A stretch of DNA of 20,908 nucleotides, from positions 1 through 20,908 of the forward strand of contig JAEZKF010000002.1 of assembly GCA_023415575.1 (NCBI GenBank), written 5' to 3'. Both the position numbers and the translations under genes were made by a program. Under the pieces are notes generated by a model. The model did not search any database. It saw nothing but the letters and a program-made list of their open reading frames with translations, and was not told the DNA's origin. This DNA is from Bacillota bacterium (GTDB lineage Bacteria; Bacillota; Clostridia; Oscillospirales; Ruminococcaceae). Shown one piece after another: positions 1 to 6,333 of this stretch; position 1 is the stretch's first letter; every line of letters begins with the position of its first letter.

Positions 1-2
1 GC

Positions 3-1013
3 AACAACCTGACTGAGTATATCACCAGACGGGTGCTCTGCGACGATAATCTTTATATCCGTCAGGTAGCCTGTGGTAAGAAAAGCGAAGACTATCTTCA
101 AGACTGTGTAAATCAGGAGCTTAAAAAGCTTGAGCGCATCTCCAAAATACTATCTGATGAGGTAGTTGCGACCCTCGGTTATAGCGGCTATCTGCCGAAA
201 TGGCAGACAGGTGATATTAACCTAACTGCTGCCTTTTATGAATCCCTGCGCAATGTTTCCACCCGCGGATACGGCATATTTTACGACCACACCATGTTTA
301 CATTCAAGGATGGGGCATTGTACCCTGTTCTTTACCCCGACCCCATTCGGCTTAATCAGCTTTTCGGGTATGAGGACCAGCACAACGAGGTCATCCGAAA
401 CACCTTAGCCCTGCTTGCGGGAAAGCCCGCCGCCAACGTACTGCTTTATGGCGATGCCGGCACCGGAAAATCATCAACCGTCAAGGCGGTGGTCAATGAG
501 TTTGCCGCAAAAGGCTTGCGTTTAATTGAGCTTACCAAGTCGCAGTTACACAAGATACCGGCCATTATCGCCCAGCTCAAGGATAATCCTTTGAAGTTCA
601 TCTTGTTTATAGATGATTTATCGTTTACATCGGTTGGGGATGATTTTAACGCCCTCAAGGCTGTACTCGAAGGCTCTGCCGCTGCAAGGGCAACGAACTT
701 TGCGATCTATGCAACCAGCAACCGCAGGCACCTTGTTAAGGAGCGTTTCTCCGACCGAGAGGGGGACGATATCCTTCTCAACGAGACGATTCAGGAGCTG
801 TGCTCCTTATCCGACCGGTTCGGCCTAAGTGTCGGTTTCTACAAGCCGGATAAGCAGCAGTATCTTGACATCGTGCTTGCACTAAAGACATACCATCAGA
901 TTGAAATCGATGATTCCACCCTGTTTTTAGAAGCGGAACGGTTTGCTGCCATGCGGGGCGGACGGTCGCCGCGAACTGCCATGCAGTATATTCAACAGCT
1001 TAAAAATCAGTAA
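3..1013 (+). CDS. DUF815-type AAA+ ATPase, N-terminally truncated by the window edge
   Basis: The reading frame is open from the first bases of the window, so this is the C-terminal part (about 336 residues) of a longer protein; GTG at 33 is the first possible start inside the window but not the likely real one. Counting from that GTG, a Walker A loop (GDAGTGKSS, about residues 140-148) and a Walker B strand (ILFIDDLSF, about 190-198) are clear. They are followed by a sensor-1-like segment (YATSNRRHL) and a C-terminal helical lid containing GGRSPRTA. This order matches the DUF815 family of predicted P-loop ATPases in Firmicutes, whose members are usually above 400 residues. The substrate and cellular role are not known to me. 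It is the only long plus-strand gene here and converges on the cupin gene across a shared terminator. Confidence 0.85.
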   Translation, partial: NNLTEYITRRVLCDDNLYIRQVACGKKSEDYLQDCVNQELKKLERISKILSDEVVATLGYSGYLPKWQTGDINLTAAFYESLRNVSTRGYGIFYDHTMFTFKDGALYPVLYPDPIRLNQLFGYEDQHNEVIRNTLALLAGKPAANVLLYGDAGTGKSSTVKAVVNEFAAKGLRLIELTKSQLHKIPAIIAQLKDNPLKFILFIDDLSFTSVGDDFNALKAVLEGSAAARATNFAIYATSNRRHLVKERFSDREGDDILLNETIQELCSLSDRFGLSVGFYKPDKQQYLDIVLALKTYHQIEIDDSTLFLEAERFAAMRGGRSPRTAMQYIQQLKNQ

Positions 1014-1020
1014 AAACGAT

Positions 1021-1046
1021 AAAGCCCGCCATACTTGGCGGGCTTT
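1021..1046. terminator. Bidirectional Rho-independent terminator
   Basis: A perfect 10-bp stem (AAAGCCCGCC / GGCGGGCTTT) encloses a 6-nt loop. It starts 7 nt after the ATPase stop codon and lies 13 nt beyond the cupin stop codon on the other strand. On the minus strand the hairpin is followed by TATCGTTTTT, a usable U-tract; on the plus strand the tail is weaker. It probably serves both convergent genes. Confidence 0.85.
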
Positions 1047-1059
1047 GCTATTTGATGTA

Positions 1060-1404
1060 CTACTTTAAGGGAAATACCACTGTCAGCAGCATCTTAAACC
1101 TGGTCTTTGCTTCGAGGGCGTGTGGGATACCCGCAGGCATTACGATGGTCTGCCCTGCGCTTACCTCGTGTTTGGTTTCACCGATAGTAATCAGCGCAGT
1201 TCCCTCCATAATTGTAACCATTGCGTCTCCGGTTGAGGAGTGGCTGCTAATCTCCTCCCCTTCATCAAAGGAGAATAGGGTGATACTAACCGCGCCGTTT
1301 TGAACCAGCGTTCTGCTGACCACCTGACCCGGTTGATATTCGACCAAATCGCATAGGTAAAGGCCCTTCTCAAACTCGATGTTCTTTAAAAAATGGTTGC
1401 TCAT
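1060..1404 (-). CDS. Small single-domain cupin protein
   Basis: This 114-residue protein is a single cupin_2 barrel. Cupin motif 2 is clear (GQTIVMPAGIPHALEA, with the conserved PxG and His). Motif 1 is degenerate: the usual HxH...E reads HSS followed by TGDAMVTIMEG, so one His and the Glu are missing. Metal coordination may therefore be reduced or absent; small-molecule binding rather than dioxygenase chemistry is plausible, but this is inference. The ATG is preceded by AGGGGG about 9 nt upstream. It is the last gene of a possible unit with the glycosyltransferase and alcohol dehydrogenase upstream and ends at the shared terminator. Its ligand cannot be told from sequence. Confidence 0.85.
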   Translation of the reverse strand: MSNHFLKNIEFEKGLYLCDLVEYQPGQVVSRTLVQNGAVSITLFSFDEGEEISSHSSTGDAMVTIMEGTALITIGETKHEVSAGQTIVMPAGIPHALEAKTRFKMLLTVVFPLK

Positions 1405-1488
1405 TTGATTATCCCCCTTATGTCTGTCGTTTTAAAGTCCGTCTGATATAGCAGTTTCCAGTCAGCCTGCATTTATACTTTTCTTAAC

Positions 1489-2508
1489 CTAGGCACCCGT
1501 TTTTATTGCGGAAGACCGGTAAGCCGTAACAGCATTTACAATGCTCTCTGCCCTTTGCTTATAGGTATGGTTTTGAATCGTTTTAAGTGCATTTGCCCGG
1601 ATTGCAATGTACTTATCGGGATTCTTCTTGTAGTATTCCACTATCTCAAGCGTTTGGGACGCAGATGAAGTTACCTCCAAATCCCTGCCCGGGACAAAGT
1701 GTTCCCTGATTGCCGCGTTATCGGCCGAAAGCAGAAATCCGCCGGAGCCTAAAATCTCAAATGTCCGCTTTGTAATGGTATGCCGATGATTCTGTGTCGC
1801 AAGGTTGATAAATGCGCCGCTGTACAGCTTGTGGGTATTATCGTAAGCAAGATACGGATGAAACCACTCTGTGGGTGGATTGATTTTCCACATGGCTTGA
1901 AGTAGGGCGCGATACCGTAGCGGCTCGCCAAAAAAGTCAACCTGATACCCCGATTCCAGCAGGGGGCGGACGAGATAGCCCAGCGATTTATAGCGGTAGT
2001 GGTCGGGCGACCGCAGCATGATTTCAAGATAAGACTGGCCCAACAGCACAATCTTTCCGATATACTCCTTTTGCGGGGGCGCGGGATGGTGGTTTATCGG
2101 ACAAAATGCGTAGTCAAGGCGGTGGCTGTCAATCCCCTTGGTTTTGAGAAACTCAAGCATTTCCGGACACATGGTAAACACCATATCGGGCTTGGAGGCA
2201 TTGATGACATCCATCTCAATCCCTTCGCCTGATACCGACCGATAGAGCTGGCTTGAGATTCCGTCCGTATCCCAATGCACATACGTCATGTTAGGCGTCC
2301 TTCGCTTTGATAAGTACTCGAGTATATTCCTGTTAAGCGAAAGCGGTGCACCAAGTGTAATCAAAAGCTCAGGAGACAGCCTAGCAAGCAAATCATCCAT
2401 ATCCTGAACTGTGGATGGATTTGCAACATGCGCCTCCCAGCCAAGCTGCTCAAAGCCCCATGCTAGGTCGTATGAAAAGATTTTATGACCGTATACTACA
2501 GCCTTCAA
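1489..2508 (-). CDS. CgeB-like glycosyltransferase (spore maturation protein family)
   Basis: This 339-residue protein resembles the CgeB / DUF3880-plus-glycosyltransferase architecture. The N-terminal half is a Rossmann-like domain (starting KAVVYGHKIFSYDLAWGFEQ, with a TYVHWDTDG segment near residue 75). The C-terminal half carries the family's ending: KRTFEILGSGGFLLSADN, an acidic patch around the DLEVTSS segment, and RANALKTIQNHTYKQRAESI. CgeB proteins act in the Bacillus mother cell on the outer spore surface, and relatives glycosylate surface polymers, so transfer of a sugar to spore coat, crust or another surface glycan is the best guess. The start codon is TTG with AAGGTG about 7 nt upstream. 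No signal peptide is visible, so the enzyme is probably cytoplasmic. Two coat-protein genes lie 1.4 kb upstream, which fits a spore role but does not prove it. Confidence 0.72.
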   Translation of the reverse strand: MKAVVYGHKIFSYDLAWGFEQLGWEAHVANPSTVQDMDDLLARLSPELLITLGAPLSLNRNILEYLSKRRTPNMTYVHWDTDGISSQLYRSVSGEGIEMDVINASKPDMVFTMCPEMLEFLKTKGIDSHRLDYAFCPINHHPAPPQKEYIGKIVLLGQSYLEIMLRSPDHYRYKSLGYLVRPLLESGYQVDFFGEPLRYRALLQAMWKINPPTEWFHPYLAYDNTHKLYSGAFINLATQNHRHTITKRTFEILGSGGFLLSADNAAIREHFVPGRDLEVTSSASQTLEIVEYYKKNPDKYIAIRANALKTIQNHTYKQRAESIVNAVTAYRSSAIKTGA

Positions 2509-2586
2509 TGCCCTTCACCTTTCGCACATAGTAATAAAGCTCACGGTTTATTGTATGAGCAAAACGCGGCTTCGGGCACTGTCGAC

Positions 2587-3693
2587 TTATTTATATCCAA
2601 AGCTTTTGCGGTAGATTGCAACAAGATCATCGCGATTTAGCAAAACACAGGTGTTTTGCACATTCTTTGCCTTTATGGCACTGTCGGCATACTGCTCAAT
2701 CTCTGTAAGGGTGACTTCTTCCTTTTTGCCGAGCAGTGACACCAACTGGTCTTCCAGCTCGCGGGCCGAGGAAAGATTGACGTGAGAAAGAATCTGGTCA
2801 ACACGCTGCGGGTTGCGCTCGTGCACTAATTCAAGGAAGTGACCCAGTATAAGACCGTTTGCGCGCCCGTGGTCGACATCCTTGAAGTAGGTAAGCGGAT
2901 ATCCCATGGGGTGCACAACCGTTGTGCCGGTCTGCGCTATTACAACGCCGGCGAGCATAGAGGCATATAGAAGCTTTTCGCGGTCTTCAAAGGTTAGATT
3001 ACCTGACCGGAGTGCGTCAAAGCAGGAGAGAATATCTCGAATGCTTTGCAGAGCGAAAACATCGCTCATCGGATTGGCTTTAACCGTCAGCATACCCTCA
3101 ATCGAATGTGAAAGCGCGTCAATCGCCGTGTTGATGGTGGATGACAAGGGTAATGCCATGGTATATTTCGCATCCAAGAAGGCGATTTTCGGGAAGATGA
3201 GGGGTGATGAAATGCTCATCTTGGTCTGAGCCTTGTGGTTGGTCAGAACAGCGTAAGGGGTTACCTCCGAGCCGGTTCCTGCCGTGGTCGGCAAAAATGC
3301 CATGGGCAAAACGTTATCTTCGTAGCTGCCCGAAAACAGCTTAACCTCGGGAATTTCCTGACACGCAAGCAGCGCGATGGCCTTTGCAGCATCCATGGGA
3401 GAGCCGCCGCCGATTGCAATGACAAAATCAGCCTTCTGCTGTTTTGCATATGCTGCCCCTTCATAGACACATTCTATGGTGGGGTTAGCCATTACCTTAT
3501 CAAACACAGCATACTCCCTGCCCTGGGCGGTAAGAGCCGATATAACATCATCTAGGGCTCCGCATCGTTTTGCAGAGTTTGCACCGGTTACAATCAGTGC
3601 CTTATTACCCATGGAACACAGTAACTGCGCGTTGTCTTTGATGCAGTCTTTGCCTATAATCACCTTTGTGGGCATGTGAAAGAGTACCTTCAT
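2587..3693 (-). CDS. Iron-containing (type III) alcohol dehydrogenase
   Basis: This 368-residue protein spans the whole Fe-ADH family length. The nucleotide-binding loop GGGSPMD is at residues 95-101. The likely divalent metal ligands are all present: Asp192 and His196 (DALSH), His261 (HPMGYP) and His275 (DHGRANG). The reaction would be NAD(P)H-linked interconversion of an alcohol and an aldehyde or ketone; substrate cannot be assigned because family members reduce butanal, lactaldehyde, 1,3-propanediol precursors and others. The ATG has GAGGT about 11 nt upstream. It is the first gene of a possible three-gene minus-strand unit with the CgeB-like glycosyltransferase (78-nt gap) and cupin, and no terminator is visible between them. 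A generic fermentative role is as likely as a link to surface-sugar synthesis. Confidence 0.92.
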   Translation of the reverse strand: MKVLFHMPTKVIIGKDCIKDNAQLLCSMGNKALIVTGANSAKRCGALDDVISALTAQGREYAVFDKVMANPTIECVYEGAAYAKQQKADFVIAIGGGSPMDAAKAIALLACQEIPEVKLFSGSYEDNVLPMAFLPTTAGTGSEVTPYAVLTNHKAQTKMSISSPLIFPKIAFLDAKYTMALPLSSTINTAIDALSHSIEGMLTVKANPMSDVFALQSIRDILSCFDALRSGNLTFEDREKLLYASMLAGVVIAQTGTTVVHPMGYPLTYFKDVDHGRANGLILGHFLELVHERNPQRVDQILSHVNLSSARELEDQLVSLLGKKEEVTLTEIEQYADSAIKAKNVQNTCVLLNRDDLVAIYRKSFGYK

Positions 3694-3766
3694 AAATTAT
3701 ATACCTCATTTCCTGCTGCTATGTTCTGCCCGTGCGGGCTAATGGGCGGAAGCAAATCCTGTTAAC

Positions 3767-3795
3767 AGCGTAATACGAAACCGAGCGCTTGTCAA
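3767..3795 (-). promoter_or_regulatory. Candidate sigma-A promoter of the alcohol dehydrogenase gene
   Basis: Reading the minus strand, a perfect -35 hexamer TTGACA (3790-3795) is separated by 17 bp from TACGCT (3767-3772), which matches only half of the -10 consensus. It lies about 75 nt upstream of the dehydrogenase start. The good -35 and ideal spacing argue for it; the poor -10 argues against constitutive strength. Confidence 0.4.
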
Positions 3796-3834
3796 CCAAA
3801 AGGGAAGTGCATAACAGCGCCTTTGAGCAAACAT

Positions 3835-3879
3835 AAAAGCAATCACACTAGCACCTTACCGTACTGTGTGATTGCTTTT
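3835..3879 (-). terminator. Rho-independent terminator after the coat-protein genes
   Basis: A 14-bp perfect inverted repeat (AAAAGCAATCACAC at 3835-3848 and GTGTGATTGCTTTT at 3866-3879) encloses a 17-nt loop, 16 nt beyond the stop codon of the downstream coat gene. The stem's own T-rich end, TTTTATGTTT on the minus strand, provides the U-tract. It separates the coat genes from the dehydrogenase unit. Confidence 0.8.
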
Positions 3880-3895
3880 TACACAAGCGAATACT

Positions 3896-4162
3896 CTACT
3901 GACTCTGAAACTTCGTTCTTGTCTCTTGAATCTTTGCCCCGTCTGCCGGCTCGGTTTGGTACCAGCCGCGGTTCTTCATCTCGTTAAAAAGGTCGAACTG
4001 AATCTGATGCTCCGCTTCTAGGATGCTCATCATCGCGTCGCGCAGCTGTGGGTGTTCGCACTCGCTGGAATAGGTGTTGTACACATCGGTTATGAACTTC
4101 TGCGAAGAGAGGGCGTCGGTAATCATGTCCTTATCCTGAAAGGCGCTGCTGTTTGCCATCAT
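3896..4162 (-). CDS. CotF-like spore coat protein
   Basis: This 88-residue protein begins MMANSSAFQDKDMITDALSS and is mostly helical. The pattern DMITDALSSQKFITDVYNTYSSE...LRDAMMSILEAEHQIQFDLFNEMKNRGWY is that of the CotF / coat family of clostridia, a ferritin-like helical bundle that assembles on the forespore surface. The frame can be read further upstream to 4240, but that extension overlaps the preceding gene. I chose ATG at 4162 because AAAGGAG (4171-4177) lies 8 nt before it; a second ATG follows directly at 4159. The upstream stop codon is 14 nt away, so the two coat genes are surely cotranscribed and perhaps translationally coupled. Mother-cell (sigma-E or sigma-K) expression is expected from the family, but I could not identify the promoter confidently. 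Confidence 0.83.
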   Translation of the reverse strand: MMANSSAFQDKDMITDALSSQKFITDVYNTYSSECEHPQLRDAMMSILEAEHQIQFDLFNEMKNRGWYQTEPADGAKIQETRTKFQSQ

Positions 4163-4176
4163 AGCGATTTCTCCTT

Positions 4177-4362
4177 TTAGTTCAGATATGACATCAGCGT
4201 GTTGTAGTGGTTTTGATGCTCTGTGGCTATCTGCTCGCACTTTGCCTTTAGCTGAACATCGGATAGCTGCTGGGCATACATGCGGTATTTCTTAATAAGC
4301 ACCTGCTCCTGAGCAAGCTGGTCATCTAAGGCTGCAAGCTCCTTAGCCGTGAGGTTTGCCAT
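4177..4362 (-). CDS. Small CotF-family-like spore coat protein
   Basis: This 61-residue protein (MANLTAKELAALDDQLAQEQ, then LIKKYRMYAQQLSDVQLKAKCEQIATEHQNHYNTLMSYLN) is a two-helix hairpin rich in Gln, Lys and Ala. It has the conserved look of the short coat partner found beside CotF proteins in clostridia, including the EQVLIKKY and CEQIATEHQNHY segments. The ATG has CAGGAG about 8 nt upstream. Its pairing with the 88-residue coat gene suggests the two products work together, perhaps forming the bundle that longer CotF proteins form alone (inference). Its single Cys could allow disulfide cross-linking in the coat. Confidence 0.8.
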   Translation of the reverse strand: MANLTAKELAALDDQLAQEQVLIKKYRMYAQQLSDVQLKAKCEQIATEHQNHYNTLMSYLN

Positions 4363-4582
4363 ATCATCACTCCTGTTTCGGTTCGTTTATCATCGCCGCA
4401 TTTATGCGTAGTCTTTATTATTCTTACCGAAAGGCGCATGATTATCCTTATCCCTTCATCTATAGAAATCGCTTGCTGCGTGACAAAATGCCCGAATAAA
4501 AAATCAAATGGATCAAATACTATTTTCGCATAATTCCCCTCGGCATTTGCCGCATGTTATGGAAAAGAGGTGAAAATAAGGA

Positions 4583-4723
4583 ATGGCAAAAAACAGAGAA
4601 GAACGCAAAAACGAGACACAGAACAAGCAAAACCGAGCGCAACAGCAACAGCAGCAACAGCAGCAGCAAAACAACCAGAACAAGATTAACAACGTAAAGA
4701 ACGAAAAACAACGCGAGCAATAA
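4583..4723 (+). CDS. 46-residue glutamine/asparagine-rich hypothetical protein
   Basis: A short plus-strand ORF translates to MAKNREERKNETQNKQNRA, ten consecutive glutamines (residues 20-29), then NNQNKINNVKNEKQREQ. It is entirely polar and charged, with no Cys, Trp, Phe or Tyr and only one Ile and one Val, so it should be disordered. Support for it being real: AGAGGTG at 4566-4572 ends 10 nt before the ATG, and a strong hairpin with a T-tract follows 37 nt after the stop. The reverse strand at the same place gives an implausible run of Cys/Leu. Its composition recalls gamma-type small acid-soluble spore proteins, which are Gln/Asn-rich, and it is divergent from the coat genes; that assignment is a guess. 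The tract uses mixed CAA/CAG codons. Confidence 0.62.
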   Translation: MAKNREERKNETQNKQNRAQQQQQQQQQQNNQNKINNVKNEKQREQ

Positions 4724-4760
4724 TCTCCCTGACAAAACGTGTGAGAAGTTAACAAAAGAG

Positions 4761-4790
4761 CATATGGACAGTCTGTTTTCTGTCCATATG
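4761..4790. terminator. Bidirectional terminator between the Q-rich ORF and the DUF4430 gene
   Basis: A perfect 11-bp inverted repeat (CATATGGACAG / CTGTCCATATG) has an 8-nt loop. On the plus strand it is followed by CCCTTATTTTT, and on the minus strand by CTCTTTTGTT. It lies 37 nt after the Q-rich ORF and 25 nt after the lipoprotein stop codon, so it can end both converging transcripts. Confidence 0.82.
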
Positions 4791-4815
4791 CCCTTATTTT
4801 TGCGTAAATCTGAGT

Positions 4816-5217
4816 TTAACCCGCAGTTTGACCGAATACCTCGTCGTAGTTGACATACCGCCACTCGACTGTGTCGCCCTCTGCTACTGCCTGCTCCTTT
4901 GCGCCAACCGATGCAATCTCCCCGTTGATGTACAAAAGCCATCCGTCAGTTTGGGTGCTTTGGATATCGGAGATTGCTGATACAAAGCCGTCCGACTCTT
5001 CGATTTTAAGGCCTCCCTGTTTAATGGCCGCGGAGGTGGCATCCATTGCGGTCGGCTGCTTTGTTGTCACTGTTACCGCTTGGTCAAACAGAACGTTGCT
5101 ATCCGGCCCGGTAATGCGCACCGTGAGACTCATACCCTTTGCACTACAGCCCGCGAGCAGCAGCAACGAAACTGCGAGCATCAGCGCAAGCACCTTGATT
5201 GCGTTTGTCTTTTTCAT
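4816..5217 (-). CDS. DUF4430-domain lipoprotein
   Basis: The protein is 133 residues from the chosen ATG. It opens with a lipoprotein signal peptide (MKKTNAIKVLALMLAVSLLLLAGC) whose LAGC lipobox would be lipidated on Cys24, so it should be anchored outside the membrane. The rest is one DUF4430 domain, the beta-grasp-like fold related to the transcobalamin C-terminal domain, with the typical ending GWLLYINGEIASVGAKEQAVAEGDTVEWRY. The frame extends to a GTG at 5238, but AAAGGA 8 nt before 5217 favours the shorter start. In other Firmicutes such domains occur on surface adhesins and near cobalamin or carbohydrate uptake genes; a ligand cannot be assigned here. It is a single gene, closed by the terminator at 4761-4790; I saw no clear promoter or cobalamin riboswitch upstream. 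Confidence 0.82.
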   Translation of the reverse strand: MKKTNAIKVLALMLAVSLLLLAGCSAKGMSLTVRITGPDSNVLFDQAVTVTTKQPTAMDATSAAIKQGGLKIEESDGFVSAISDIQSTQTDGWLLYINGEIASVGAKEQAVAEGDTVEWRYVNYDEVFGQTAG

Positions 5218-5380
5218 TCTTAACATCCTTTCTTTCACCCTGCCGTTTCGTTTTTGTTGCTGCGGCAGAGAATCTATTCAAAACCGCGCTTTTCGTGGCG
5301 GGTTGAATCCTTGCACATCAAGCAAGTCAAGACTTTTGTATTTATGTCAACTATTCCTTGTGGCCTCTTCATACTCAACA

Positions 5381-5410
5381 AAAGCCGGCGCGTTTCGTTG
5401 CGCCGGCTTT
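5381..5410 (-). terminator. Rho-independent terminator after the transaldolase gene
   Basis: A perfect 11-bp GC-rich stem (AAAGCCGGCGC / GCGCCGGCTTT) with an 8-nt loop lies 23 nt beyond the aldolase stop codon. Its minus-strand tail is CTTTTGTTG. Confidence 0.88.
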
Positions 5411-5433
5411 ATCTCGTCTTTTAGAAGAAAGGC

Positions 5434-6087
5434 TTACTCGCCAAATACCTTTCTGTAGTCCTCCTGGAACTTAACAATGCCGATATCGGTAAGAGGATGC
5501 TTAATCATCTGCTCGATAACAGCGTAAGGAACGGTAGCAATATCAGCACCCGCAAGTGCACAATCGGTTACATGAATGGGGTTGCGGATGGAAGCTGCAA
5601 TAATCTCCGACTCGATGCCGTGAACCGCGAACATCTGGCTGATGGTGCGAATGAGATCGATACCGGGCTGAGAGATATCATCCAGTCTGCCAAGGAAGGG
5701 GCTGACAAATGCAGCACCGGCACGAGCAGCCAACAGAGCCTGATTCGCGCTGAAGATGAGGGTCACGTTTACCTTTATGCCCTCGCCGGAAAGCACTTTG
5801 GTTGCCTTGAGGCCTTCGGCAGTCATCGGAATCTTTACAACCATGTTGGGGTGAAGGGCGGCAATCTCGCGGCCTTCTTTAATCATGCCTTCGGCATCTA
5901 CCGTGGTTGCCTTAACCTCTCCGGAGATCGGCCCATCCACAAGCGTGGTAATCTCCTTGATTACATCCTCAAGGTCTCTTCCCTCTTTGGCAATCAGGCT
6001 GGGGTTGGTGGTTACACCGCAGATGACACCCAGGTCAACCGCTTTCTTAATGTCTGCAACGTTTGCTGTGTCGATAAACAGCTTCAA
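5434..6087 (-). CDS. fsa: Transaldolase / fructose-6-phosphate aldolase-like protein (TalC/Fsa family)
   Basis: This 217-residue protein has the full length of the short (TalC/FSA) transaldolase subfamily, a cytoplasmic TIM-barrel enzyme. It begins MKLFIDTANVADIKKAVDLG and carries GVTTNPSLIAKEG. The Schiff-base lysine is Lys85 in VVKIPMT, and NVTLIFSANQALLAARAGA and FLGRLDDI follow. Such proteins either transfer dihydroxyacetone between sugar phosphates in the non-oxidative pentose phosphate pathway or cleave fructose 6-phosphate; sequence alone does not separate these, though clostridial members are usually annotated as transaldolase. The start codon is TTG, with AAAGGA about 9 nt upstream; the nearby ATG is out of frame. 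It sits alone, with two candidate promoters ahead and a strong terminator behind. Confidence 0.93.
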   Translation of the reverse strand: MKLFIDTANVADIKKAVDLGVICGVTTNPSLIAKEGRDLEDVIKEITTLVDGPISGEVKATTVDAEGMIKEGREIAALHPNMVVKIPMTAEGLKATKVLSGEGIKVNVTLIFSANQALLAARAGAAFVSPFLGRLDDISQPGIDLIRTISQMFAVHGIESEIIAASIRNPIHVTDCALAGADIATVPYAVIEQMIKHPLTDIGIVKFQEDYRKVFGE

Positions 6088-6128
6088 TTTCTTTCATCCT
6101 TTCTTTTATACGCTATGACCGGTATATA

Positions 6129-6159
6129 CAAAACAAAAACGCAACGGAGTTTTGTTTTG
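6129..6159 (-). promoter_or_regulatory. AT-rich hairpin in the 5' leader of the transaldolase gene
   Basis: Two long A/T-only arms (CAAAACAAAAAC at 6129-6140 and GTTTTGTTTTG at 6149-6159) form an almost perfect inverted repeat with a short loop. It lies between the downstream candidate promoter and the TTG start. It could shape mRNA stability or be an operator; it lacks the GC-rich stem of an intrinsic terminator. Confidence 0.4.
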
Positions 6160-6187
6160 GTCGTAGTACAACAGGCCCTTCACACAT

Positions 6188-6216
6188 AGTATAGCCCGAT
6201 TAAAAAGGATAAGCAA
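6188..6216 (-). promoter_or_regulatory. Candidate proximal promoter of the transaldolase gene
   Basis: On the minus strand TTGCTT (6211-6216), 17 bp, TATACT (6188-6193). The -10 matches five of six positions. The predicted start leaves a leader of about 90 nt that contains the AT-rich hairpin. Confidence 0.5.
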
Positions 6217-6265
6217 AGCGGTAAATGGTTCTTTGAAGTTCCAAGTTGGCACTTACCAATTACAG

Positions 6266-6294
6266 ATTATAACACACCGGCGTGCAAAACTCAA
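6266..6294 (-). promoter_or_regulatory. Candidate distal promoter of the transaldolase gene
   Basis: On the minus strand TTGAGT (6289-6294), 17 bp, and a perfect TATAAT (6266-6271). It lies in the 246-nt gap after sigE. No clear intrinsic terminator for sigE is visible between its stop codon and this promoter, so read-through from the spoIIG operon is also possible. Confidence 0.55.
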
Positions 6295-6333
6295 CCTGTT
6301 GCATCATAATCTGCCATAATTAGCGTAGCAAAT

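Noticed and set aside
4528..4559. GCATA and CATGTTA as a sigma-G-type promoter for the Q-rich ORF
   Set aside because: The hexamers are 20 bp apart, longer than usual for sigma-F/G, and the transcription start would fall on the ribosome binding site.
4513..4942. Two overlapping minus-strand frames with long Cys or Leu runs
   Set aside because: They are the antisense translation of the CAA/CAG tract; the plus-strand frame has an RBS, polar composition and terminator, and part of the second frame overlaps the DUF4430 gene.
5218..5380. Cobalamin riboswitch or promoter upstream of the DUF4430 gene
   Set aside because: TTGACA and TTGACT hexamers occur but none has a -10 at proper spacing, and no B12-box or switch-like fold was found.
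4850..5458. 202-residue plus-strand frame antisense to the DUF4430 gene
   Set aside because: No recognisable domain and it runs across a terminator; the opposite strand encodes a convincing lipoprotein.
5497..6189. 230-residue plus-strand frame antisense to the transaldolase gene
   Set aside because: The minus-strand frame encodes a full-length, motif-complete transaldolase; the antisense frame has no recognisable domain.
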